DNA from: CAVOGJ01 sp963700865
GTDB lineage: Bacteria > Planctomycetota > Planctomycetia > Pirellulales > Pirellulaceae
Direction: 5' to 3'
Length of the DNA stretch: 64,000 bases
Assembly: GCA_963700865.1 (NCBI GenBank)
Contig: CAVOZC010000003.1
Coordinates: 44,648 to 108,647, forward strand
The translations under genes were made by a program, and so were the position numbers. The notes under the pieces were generated by a model. It did no database searches. It saw nothing but the letters and a program-made list of their open reading frames with translations, and was not told the DNA's origin. How positions within the stretch are numbered: position 1 is the stretch's first letter; each line of letters starts with the position of its first letter. Shown here in pieces: positions 56,566-64,000 of this stretch.

Positions 56566-57816
56566 ATGAAACGATCATTGTTGCGGTCCCTGCTGGCTTG
56601 CGCCGCCATCTTTTATTCTTGTTACCCGGCCAACGCTCAGGTAGTGACCCTAGGTCCTTCCTGGCAAGCCAATGCGGGCGGTGTCAACTACGCGACACTG
56701 ACGGGAAATACCGCTTCCGGTTACGACTATGTCGGCATCGGTGCAGGGGCATCCACGGATGTAGGACTCGACGGCATCGCGGGATCCGATGATGACGACT
56801 TTCCCTCCAATGGTTCGTCGGCAACACTGACCAAAGATACGCGGACACGTCCGAAAATCTACAACACGTTTTCGTCCGTCGATCTGAGCGCCGTGGGGAG
56901 CAGCCTCAGCCTGACCTACGACATCCTCTGGCACGGCACCGAGCGACCCTCGAACGAGTCGCAGGATTGGCGATTTGGATTCGGAAACAGCACCGCCAAC
57001 GGGGGCCGCGGCGTTACGCTGGGAGCCAACCTCGACATCGGCAATATGGCGGGAACCGCCAAGTACGAATTCTACACCGATCCGGACATTCAACCGCTCG
57101 GTTCGGTCGGCGTGGGCGAAATGGACTTTGCGTTTACCAGCACTCAATCCGACGATGTACCAGGTCCCGGACAGCGCGTCGCTCAGAGCGGAGTCGATCC
57201 CTACGACAATGGCGGACCCGATGTGACGACCAATCCTTTCAAGAACATCATCGGCTTCAATGACACCACGGATACGCATCGATTGACGTTCACGATTACG
57301 CGTATCGTTGACGGCTACGATTTGGACCTCCGCTGGGAAAACCTCTCCCAGGATTCCGCCGACTACAACAACGATGGCACCGTGGACAGCGCGGACTTTA
57401 CCGTCTGGCTTGACAGCCTCGGGGACTCACCCGCACTGGCCGACGATTTTGAAGGCAATCCGCGACCCAACGTCGACATGCTGGACTACGAATACTGGGT
57501 GACCAATTTTCTTCAAGGCAGCAATGCCCATCCGACGATTCACCATTCCGCCACCATCACGACGTCCGATGCGGAAGCGGCCACGGCGTTTCTGGCGGGT
57601 ACCACGACATGGGATCGAGTTGGATTCTTCATCAACGACGAAGCCAACCGTTCGCCGACCCCGGATGAACCGTGGCAATACACGATGTCCAACATCAGCG
57701 TCGTGCAGGCCGGTGGACCCACGGTCGTTCCCGAGCCGACTTGCATGACTTACCTGGTCGCCCTGCTCTTGTGCGGAATCGTGGCGAGGCGCCAACGATC
57801 CCGATCCGCCAGCTAA
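56566..57816 (+). CDS. PEP-CTERM protein with an internal dockerin-like insertion
   Basis: 416 aa. Signal peptide MKRSLLRSLLACAAIFYSCYP ending NAQ. A LamG-like beta sandwich covers ~25-265 (SSLSLTYDILWHGTERPS, GVTLGANLDIG). It is interrupted at ~265-315 by a dockerin-like pair (SADYNNDGTVDSADFTVWLDS, then PNVDMLDYEYWVTNF). The beta-sandwich signature then appears to resume (AEAATAFLAGTTTWDRVGFFIND) before VPEPTCMTYLVALLLCGIV and an Arg-rich tail, the PEP-CTERM anchor. Dockerin modules normally sit at a terminus, so an internal one is unusual. Divergent from the DUF1559 gene; the shared 183-bp gap should hold both promoters. Confidence 0.82.
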   Translation: MKRSLLRSLLACAAIFYSCYPANAQVVTLGPSWQANAGGVNYATLTGNTASGYDYVGIGAGASTDVGLDGIAGSDDDDFPSNGSSATLTKDTRTRPKIYNTFSSVDLSAVGSSLSLTYDILWHGTERPSNESQDWRFGFGNSTANGGRGVTLGANLDIGNMAGTAKYEFYTDPDIQPLGSVGVGEMDFAFTSTQSDDVPGPGQRVAQSGVDPYDNGGPDVTTNPFKNIIGFNDTTDTHRLTFTITRIVDGYDLDLRWENLSQDSADYNNDGTVDSADFTVWLDSLGDSPALADDFEGNPRPNVDMLDYEYWVTNFLQGSNAHPTIHHSATITTSDAEAATAFLAGTTTWDRVGFFINDEANRSPTPDEPWQYTMSNISVVQAGGPTVVPEPTCMTYLVALLLCGIVARRQRSRSAS

Positions 57817-57832
57817 GCGGGACCAACGACGG

Positions 57833-59732
57833 TTGTCCACAATAGAACCGCGTGCTCCGATCCCGCTGCAGACGGAACCTACCGAGCGGAGTGGGCGTTT
57901 GCTGCTTGCCTGCCTGGGGCTCATCGGGCTTTCCAGCCTCCTGGCGTCGTGCATCCAAACGTCAGGCGGCCGCGTCGACGTGCGGGGAATCGTCCTTCCC
58001 ACGCGAAACGGACAATGGCTGGCCGCGGACCTGTTCAAGCCCAAGAGTGCCACTCGCGAACATCCGGCGCCGCTGGTCGTGGTCGTCCCCGGCTTTCAAC
58101 GTTCGAAGGAAACTTTGTGTAACATTTCCATCGAACTCTCCCGCCGCGGTATCGTGGTGATTGCGATTGATCCGTACGCACAAGGCTCGTCGAGTTCCTC
58201 GACCAGTCTGCGATCGGCAACCACGGAGGGCTATGGCATGTTCGCCGTGGTGGACTACGCGTCGGACACCTCCAACCTGAACTACGTCGACAAGACTCGC
58301 ATCGGGGCGACGGGACATTCCGCGGGAGGCAACGCGGCGATTCGAGGCGCAAGCTACTTTGGCAAGCGAGCCAAAAAAGCAGGGCAAGCCAGCAAGTTGC
58401 ACTCGGTGTTTGTCTCCGGCTATGTCCTGACCATGACCGATAAGGTCCTGAAGACATGTCCGCTGCAACGTGGGAACCAGCTATGCCTTTTACGATGAAG
58501 GCGCCTACCGCAATGAACTGCGGCATGGGGACCTCCGCCAGGCTCCCGAAGCACTACGGCTGATCAATTCGGGCTTCCGCGTCGACGGCAAACGTCAACC
58601 GGAAGCGGAGGTCCAGGAAGTCGAAATCGGACGGTACTACGGCGACGCGACGCAGGGCAATCTGCGGGTGGCATTTAACGAACGCACGCTCCACCCGTTC
58701 CAGCCCTATGACACGACGGCGATGGCCAATCAACTCGAGTACTTTCAAAAGGTGTTCCAGCTTGACAAGCCCGCTCTCAAGTGACAACCAAATCTGGTAC
58801 TGGAAGGAGTTGCTGACGCTCGTCTCGCTGACGGCAGCCTTCGTGGCGATTGTGCCCATGTGCGCGGTTGTGGCTGCGAGGTGCCCTACTTCAGCTCGTT
58901 GGTGCACCCGCTGCCACCCCCGTTGCCGGCCCCGACGGGCGAGGGACGACTTGTGTTCTGGGGACTGTTTGTCCTCTCGGCGGCGATTGCCTGTTTCAGT
59001 TACATGCCGCTGTGTGAGCTGTCCCAGAAGCTGTTCGTCGCCGCGTCCAATCGACAGGCAACGTGGTTTTTCCCGCAGCGAATGAACAATGGTGTCATGA
59101 TGTGGGCCGTCTTCAATGGCACCGTGGGATTTGTCCTGTTCTTTCTGGCTTATGTTTTCCACGGCCGGGAGCGAGGCATTCGTCCGGAGGTGTGGGGTGC
59201 CCGGACCAATCCATCGGAACTCGTAAAAACACTCCTGCTCGCCATCATCATTGGTGCGACGTACTTTCTGCTGTTATTTGCCGTCTATTATTTCTTCCAC
59301 GTGGACTATCGGTTTGTCTTTTTGGGCGTCCGTGTGTTCCAACCATCGACGTTGCTGCTGATGCCGATGTACACGCCCTTCTTTTTTGTGTTCTTTCTGT
59401 CCAATTCACTGCGCGTCAACGGCGGTATGCGTTTCGAGGGAACGACGCCTTGGCGGAGCATGCTCTTGGCCGGGCTCGCCAATACGCTGGGTTTGATGTT
59501 TATTCAAATCGTTCAGTACGGCGTCTTTGCCGCGACAGGAACCGTCTACTGGACGGACGGATGGCTGTACGTGAATCTACTGTTTGGCGTCGTGCCGATG
59601 ATGTTCATCCTGCCGTATTTTCATCGTTACTTTTTTCAGATGACCGGCACCATCTACCTGGGCTCGATGACGATGTGCCTGATCATGATCATGATCTTAC
59701 TGACCAACACGGTGTGCTATACGCCGCTCTGA
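57833..59732 (+). CDS. Alpha/beta hydrolase fused to a multi-pass membrane domain (three frameshifts as read)
   Basis: Four frame segments give one ~630-aa protein. Start is TTG 57833, 16 bp after the previous gene; an N-terminal helix (LLLACLGLIGLSSLLASC) anchors or exports it. A hydrolase domain follows (APLVVVVPGFQRSKET, elbow GATGHSAGGNAAIRGA), with frame changes near 58480, 58770 and 58850. The continuation runs from SYAFYDEGAYRNELRHG through DNQIWYWKELLTLVSLTAAFVAIVP to a C-terminal region with about six membrane helices (FWGLFVLSAAIACFSYMPL, LLLAIIIGATYFLLLFAVYYF). The architecture is an ester hydrolase tied to a membrane domain of unknown role. The fusion depends on the frameshifts being errors. 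Confidence 0.65.
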
Positions 59733-61206
59733 ATGGCCGGCCGCAGCCCAACGCCACGACGCCGTTCGGCGGAGCCGGTGGCGAACAGATGAATCTGATA
59801 ATACCGGCATAAGTAGGGTGTTTGGTTTTGTCCTGTTGTTTTTTGGCAGAGAGCACATGATGGCTTGGTGCTTCGTCAATTTTCATTTTTGGGGTTCGTT
59901 CACCGTGGCTGGGGCATCTTGCCCCAGTTAACCGCAGCTGGAAGCCACGGTCTTGACCGCCCTAAGTCTGACACTTGACGCTGCATTAGATCGGTCGCAG
60001 CTCAACACGAAAAGAGGCAAAGTGAACGTGAAGCGCCGCCGTTGTGGCGCCAAGGGGGGTGTCGATAATCCATCACGACAGACGCGAACCCACCGGGTGG
60101 CCCTGGGAGGGCCACCCGGTGACTTCGCAAAGTTCGTTAAACCGCGAGCCATAGGAGCCCGCTTGGGCAGGCGAAGCCAATCGCCCCACCGAAGCAAGCG
60201 GGCTCTGACGGCGTGCGCGTTTTTGCCATAACGGTCTCGTTCGTTGGACCGCGAGCCAGAAGAGCCCGCTTGAGCCGGCGAAGCCAATCGCTCCACCGAA
60301 ACCAGCGGGCTCTGACGGCGTGCGCGTTTTCGCCATCACGGCCTCCAACCCCAAAAACGCGCACGCCGACGAAGAATGCCGTTGGCCTGGCCTGGCTCAA
60401 AGGCGCGGAGCGGGGCATTCTTCTTTGGCTCGCGGTCCAACGATGACATACTGCCTGTGCAAATAGAGCGTCGGACCGGTGGCGGACAGAAGAGCCCGCT
60501 TGAGCCGGCGAAGCCAATCGCCCCACCGAAGCAAGCGGGCTCTGACGGCGTGCGCGTTTTCGCCGTAACGGTCTCGTTCGTTGGACCGCGAGCCAGAAGA
60601 GCCCGCTTGAACCGGCGAAGCCAACCGCCCCACCGAAACCAGCGGGCTCTGACGGCGTGCGCAGTTTTCGCCGTAACGGTCTCGTTCGTTAAACCGCGAG
60701 CCAGAAGAGCCCGCTTGAGCAGGCGAAGCCAATCGCCCCACCGAAGCAAGCGGGCTCTGACGGCGTCCGCGTTTTCGCGGTAACGGCCTGCAACCCCAGA
60801 AACGCGCACGCCGGCGAAGAATGCCGTTGACCTGGGCTGTCTCAAATGCGAGGAGCGGGGCATTCTTCTTTGGCTCGCGGTCTAACGATGTCATACTGCT
60901 TGTGCAAATAGAAGGTGCGCGCGGTGGCGCGGAACGGAAACGTGGAGGAGAGGGAACTAGGCCGGATCACGCCAACGTGGTGCATCGCGGAACCCCATCC
61001 TGGTTTCGAGTCGGTTTGACCAATGAGACTGGTTTACCATTCGCAACGTTGGCGGCGACCCGGCATGGAAGGGATTTTCGGCCACAATGCCAACGCAATA
61101 CTGGAGCGCCTGCCGGGTCGTCGATCGCTCGGCCGCAGCAGGCGTGTCCTTAGCCTATTTTGGCTCATCACCTCGTTAACCCGGGGAAGAAGGGGCTCGG
61201 GCCATG
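59733..61206. repeat. Gene-free stretch rich in hairpin repeats
   Basis: A CTGGGGCATCTTGCCCCAG hairpin at 59909-59927 is related to the 39-kb array. The interval 60127-60915 is a composite array: five ~108-bp units, each with AGAGCCCGCTT pairing with AAGCGGGCTCT (stem starts near 60155, 60261, 60491, 60598, 60706) and an inner GGCGA/TCGCC stem. They are grouped two and three and separated by two copies of a ~130-bp block containing GAAGAATGCC (60371, 60816) pairing with GGCATTCTTC (60414, 60859). No convincing gene is present; the long frames are repeat translations. Confidence 0.85.
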
Positions 61207-61235
61207 AAAAAAGGGATCAGCCAAGCTGATCCCTT
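61207..61235 (-). terminator. Rho-independent terminator downstream of the tRNA remnant
   Basis: On the minus strand AAGGGATCAGC, loop TTG, GCTGATCCCTT, then TTTT: an 11-bp perfect stem with a T-run. It starts two bases beyond the tRNA 3' end, so it is the original tRNA terminator. Confidence 0.85.
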
Positions 61236-61237
61236 AA

Positions 61238-61279
61238 TGGCGGGGACAGGATTCGAACCTGCGACCTCGAGGTTATGAG
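61238..61279 (-). other. tRNA-Met(CAT) 3' remnant, candidate attachment site
   Basis: Read on the minus strand: anticodon loop CTCATAA, 3' anticodon stem CCTCG, variable AGGTC, T-arm GCAGGTTCGAATCCTGT, acceptor CCCCGCC and discriminator A. The 5' half (GGCGGGG acceptor strand, D-arm, 5' anticodon stem) is absent; the adjoining sequence does not pair. A 3' half starting in the anticodon loop is what integrases leave behind at one junction of an element inserted into a tRNA gene. No intact copy is seen in the window. Confidence 0.8.
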
Positions 61280-61501
61280 AGACCACTTTGAAACGTTGAC
61301 TTTCGTGCTTTTCCCGCTGAAAACTGCAAGAAAGGGCGATGAAACGTGGAAACTCTGACCATCAGTTTCTATCAACTTTGCTCGGGGTTTTGTAGTACCA
61401 ATCACGGAAAAGTAGTACCAGGTAGTACGCGTGTGACCTGAAGGTACGTGACCTGAATCTTCTCGATGGCCGGGCCGCCCGAATTCGCGTATCACCAGAT
61501 T

Positions 61502-61837
61502 ATGGAACCGACTGCTCAGAAACACATCGAATCCCGTGAGGGCGTCTGCGGGGGAAAGCCGTGTGTCGCCGGGACGCGCATTCGAGTTTGGGACATCTAT
61601 GTCCACCACGAAGTCCGTGGCATGACACCCGATGAGATAATAGCCCAATATCCAGAGCTTTCACTCGCGGACGTCCACGCAGCGATGGCCTATTACTGGG
61701 ACAACCGCGAGGCCATCGACAAGCAGATGAAAGATGCCGACGAATTCGTCGATCAACTGAAGGCCGCAACTGGCCCGGGGCCGCTAGAGCGCAGACTTCG
61801 CGGAATGGATTCGGGAAGTGATCCGGTTTCATCTTGA
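61502..61837 (+). CDS. DUF433 domain protein (antitoxin-like)
   Basis: 111 aa from ATG 61502; the frame opens at 61466. DUF433 core: HIESREGVCGGKPCVAGTRIRVWDIYVHHEVRGMTPDEIIAQYPELSLADVHAAMAYYWDN, a small winged-helix-like fold. Such proteins are the antitoxin or DNA-binding half of VapB45-like modules paired with PIN-like DUF5615 proteins. The next gene starts 20 bases before this one ends, the usual coupling in toxin-antitoxin pairs. It is the first gene right of the tRNA remnant. Confidence 0.88.
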   Translation: MEPTAQKHIESREGVCGGKPCVAGTRIRVWDIYVHHEVRGMTPDEIIAQYPELSLADVHAAMAYYWDNREAIDKQMKDADEFVDQLKAATGPGPLERRLRGMDSGSDPVSS

Positions 61838-62198
61838 TCAGCACGTTGCCAATGCGGTGGCTGTCGGTCTCCGGCTGCGAGGTATTGACGTCTCCACCAC
61901 GCACGAGGCGGGACTCCAGGAAGCAGAAGATTCGGCCCACATCGCGTACGCACTTGCCGAGGGCCGCGTTATCTTCACTCAAGATGACGATTTCGTGCGT
62001 CACCATCACGCCGGCGTACACCACGCCGGTAAAGACGGATTATTGCTAACGGTCTATGTCGACGATCAGGCGTTCTCGTGGGACAACTTTGGCAAAAAGC
62101 TCTGCACTTATGCTGGATGGGGAATGCGCATCGTGTTTGTCCCCGATGATGAGCTGGAAAGTGCACCGAAAGTCGTTGTTCGGGAATCAGGCGACTAA
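61818..62198 (+). CDS. DUF5615 PIN-like protein (toxin-like)
   Basis: 126 aa from GTG 61818, overlapping the DUF433 gene. PIN-like fold: IRFHLDQHVANAVAVGLRLRGIDV with the first acidic residue, HEAGLQEAEDSAHIAYALAEGRVIFTQDDDFVRHHHAG with the central Asp cluster. The last ~45 residues (LLLTVYVDDQAFSWDNFGKK onward) diverge from the usual short ending of the family. It may be a Mg-dependent RNase of a toxin-antitoxin pair, by homology only. Confidence 0.82.
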   Translation: MIRFHLDQHVANAVAVGLRLRGIDVSTTHEAGLQEAEDSAHIAYALAEGRVIFTQDDDFVRHHHAGVHHAGKDGLLLTVYVDDQAFSWDNFGKKLCTYAGWGMRIVFVPDDELESAPKVVVRESGD

Positions 62199-62255
62199 TG
62201 CCGGCGATTCGGTCGATGTGTCCCCGTCCTTCACCCATGCCCGAGATTGGCTGAT

Positions 62256-62500
62256 TCATGTTTGAAATTCAGGCCCATTCCACAAATTGAAATCAGCAGT
62301 GTCGGTCACGCCATCGCGTTGAAATCACCAGTCTTCCAGCCGGTGCCACTTGTAAACTCTGATGAATTCCAAGAATTGAAGTCAGCAACGTCAACATTCT
62401 TGTCTAGATTGGCGTCGCCAAACCAAGTTCCGAGGACATCTTCAACTAGGGAAGCCAAGTCTTCACAGTCCACCACCCCTTGGGTTGGTGTTGTCTTCAC
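62256..62500 (-). pseudogene. Orphan dockerin-like fragment
   Basis: On the minus strand the frame reads VVDCEDLASLVEDVL, then GDANLDKNVDVADFNSWNSSEF and GDFNA before stopping. A one-base shift at ~62317 restores DGVTDTADFNLWNGPEFQT and the true stop at 62256. This is the same dockerin doublet found in the PEP-CTERM proteins, but no signal peptide, catalytic domain or PEP anchor accompanies it. It is a remnant of a larger gene. Confidence 0.65.
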
Positions 62501-62686
62501 CGAAGACTAAGGTCGTAAGGTCAAAATACTCAGCCGAAGCGCAACACCTTCCCATTTCGTGGTTTACGAATCGGGCTGAAACGGTATTTTGACCGACGTT
62601 GGTCCTTGGCGGCAAGTGCGGCCGATGGATCGTTCACGATAATGATCTGCGGCGTCGATCAACTGATCGTGGACACCGCTTCTGTC

Positions 62687-63685
62687 TCAGGCTCTTGGAG
62701 TCTCCGACGGAAGATGACCAAACAACTTTTTGAAGTCTTCTGCGAATCGGCTTCGATCGAAGAAACCGCTTTCCAGGGCTGCCTTTTTGACACTCATATC
62801 ATCCGCACTCGTTGTGAAGAGGCGTTCACGAACTGCGTGGAGTCGGCGAAGTTTGAGGTATCGCATCGGGGAAATTCCGTAGGCCTGCTTGAAAGTGATT
62901 TGCAACGTTCGAGCACTGACGCCAAGTTTTTGGCACAACTCGTAGAGCTGAATCGACTCTCGCCCAGACTCTTCGAAAATGTCCCTCACTCTGGACAAGA
63001 GACGACCGCGTGAGTGGTGCTGATCATGCGCCGGCCGATGCCAGCGATGAATCTCGACAGAGAGCCTCGGCAATGCGATCGACTAGGTTTTTATCAGCGA
63101 CGAAGTGCAGACTGATTCGACTCCTGCATCCTCGTCGTTATCATGATTTGAGTCAGCTCGACGACCAGTTGTCGAAGGATTTGCATCGGAACACGCCCTG
63201 GATTCAGAAGTCGGCGTTTAGATTTCAGGCTCATCGGGTCGTTTTGCAGACGAGCCGCGATCGCTAGCCTCAAGCATGCCCTCGGGCAGAAACAATTGCG
63301 TGGCTCGACTACGACCTGACATATCGCTGAAATGCTCGCTGTGCGGGCCGTACAGCATGACTTGTGCGTCGTTGAGATGTTCGCCAGATATGAACGCGGG
63401 ACGTTCCTGCGGTTCGGGAATGAACAGTGTGGTCCGATTCGATGCGTTTGCAGCCTCGGTGATCAGCTTGCCGGTCCAGCTAAACTGTTGAATTTGCAAC
63501 GGGCCGATTGACGTCAGTCGGGACTTCGCCGTGACGCTGCCACGTGCCGTTTGGATGAATCGAACGTCGGCCCGGCCCCTGTAAGCCTCGTTCATTTCGC
63601 TGACGTCGGTGAACTGACGCGTTTCGCTTTTGAACGACTCGGAGACCGATTGAGGCGCACCTGCGTTCGGTTGCACTTTTTGCAT
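62687..63685 (-). pseudogene. AraC-family regulator (broken by several frameshifts)
   Basis: The C-terminal DNA-binding part is intact: IQLYELCQKLGVSARTLQITFKQAYGISPMRYLKLRRLHAVRERL (first helix-turn-helix) and VKKAALESGFFDRSRFAEDFKKLFGHLPSETPRA (second). Upstream the N-terminal sensor-like part (DVRFIQTARGSVTAKSRLTSIGPLQIQQ, LFIPEPQERPAFISGEHL) ends at 63218. The linker LRQLVVELTQIM and LVDRIAEALC lie in two further frames, so at least three indels are needed. Start ATG 63685 has AGGA before it. Given its position beyond the tRNA remnant, real decay is as likely as sequence error. Confidence 0.65.
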
Positions 63686-64000
63686 ACTGATTTGTCCTGC
63701 CATTCCCTTCCAGGTGGTTTTTCCAACGGCCCGCCAAAAGTAGGATATTGACTGCATAAATTGTAACTGATGGGGGCCCATCTGCATGCGCGGTGTTGCC
63801 GGCAGGATGGCACGCCGAACTCCCATTTCCACTCCACGGCGACGAGTCCCTCATCGTTCTCTGCTGGCTGGGAAGATCGCGATAATTTCGAGTCAGCTGA
63901 ATGCGACATCCAGTTGGCGGTTCCCGGAGAGTCCAGGTAGGGGGGCGAGCCTATGTTGGGCCACTTATCTCTGTAACGATCAAGAAAACACGAGGCTATC
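63686..64000. other. Right-end region, no gene recognised
   Basis: 315 bp upstream of the AraC-type gene. Its reading frames are continuations of the regulator frame or short antisense frames. It would contain the regulator's promoter; nothing further can be supported. Confidence 0.4.

Noticed and set aside
60127..60915. CRISPR array or protein-coding repeats
   Set aside because: The intervals between stems are themselves repeated, not unique; no cas genes; frames lack start sites.
61217..61648. 143-aa minus-strand open frame across the tRNA remnant
   Set aside because: It reads through the tRNA fragment and terminator; the protein has no domain.

Overview
The window looks like chromosomal DNA of a planctomycete, probably of the Pirellula/Lacipirellula type. 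The evidence is two DUF1559 prepilin-like proteins (N-terminal GFTLVELLVV-type segment, C-terminal H-X9-DG motif), seven secreted proteins ending in PEP-CTERM anchors, several with a lineage-typical dockerin-like repeat (core SDFNxWNxNKF), and a bacterial tetrahydromethanopterin (H4MPT) biosynthesis cluster. This placement rests on gene content and reading by eye; no search was run.

Layout. 1-7030: secreted and envelope proteins (two PEP-CTERM proteins, a DUF1559 protein, a small lipoprotein, a family 6 polysaccharide lyase, a Tat-exported TIM-barrel protein). 7362-10355: a membrane-anchored PQQ-type beta-propeller protein and an acyltransferase-like protein. 10632-19663: a tightly packed plus-strand run of SDR-like protein, DHPS-like DUF6513 protein, pabB, pabA, DUF447, beta-RFAP synthase, pdxJ, dapA and a glycosyltransferase. 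The 11.5-16.8 kb core would make the pABA-ribosyl part of H4MPT. 19832-24654: small hypothetical, mgtE, HtrA-type protease, RNase III, DUF1697. 24807-31905: FAD oxidoreductase, endonuclease/exonuclease/phosphatase protein, old-yellow-enzyme protein and a secreted hypothetical, all frameshifted as read. 32225-41030 (minus strand): an L-rhamnose catabolic locus (lldD, fused aldolase/dehydrogenase, rhaB, rhaA, an NCS1-type permease, a 62-aa membrane protein), with a 77-bp hairpin repeat array between lldD and the fused gene. 41212-50389: alcohol dehydrogenase, MFS transporter, Lon-N-domain protein, deacetylase-like protein, PEP-CTERM propeller protein, SDR, and a paired RGG-rich and SnoaL-like set. 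51013-57816: a second block of PEP-CTERM and DUF1559 genes. 57833-59732: an alpha/beta hydrolase fused to a membrane domain.

59733-61501 is a 1.8-kb gene-free stretch full of hairpin repeats. It ends in a tRNA-Met 3' remnant with its own terminator, the usual footprint of integration into a tRNA gene. Beyond it lie a DUF433/DUF5615 toxin-antitoxin-like pair, an orphan dockerin fragment and a decayed AraC regulator, so the right end is probably a genomic-island edge.

Caution: about a dozen genes right of 24 kb (and one at 4.9 kb) are split by single-base frameshifts although the protein reads on smoothly in the next frame. One shift sits exactly in a run of six C. Sequencing error is the simplest explanation for most of them, so these genes are reported as single features with the breaks noted.
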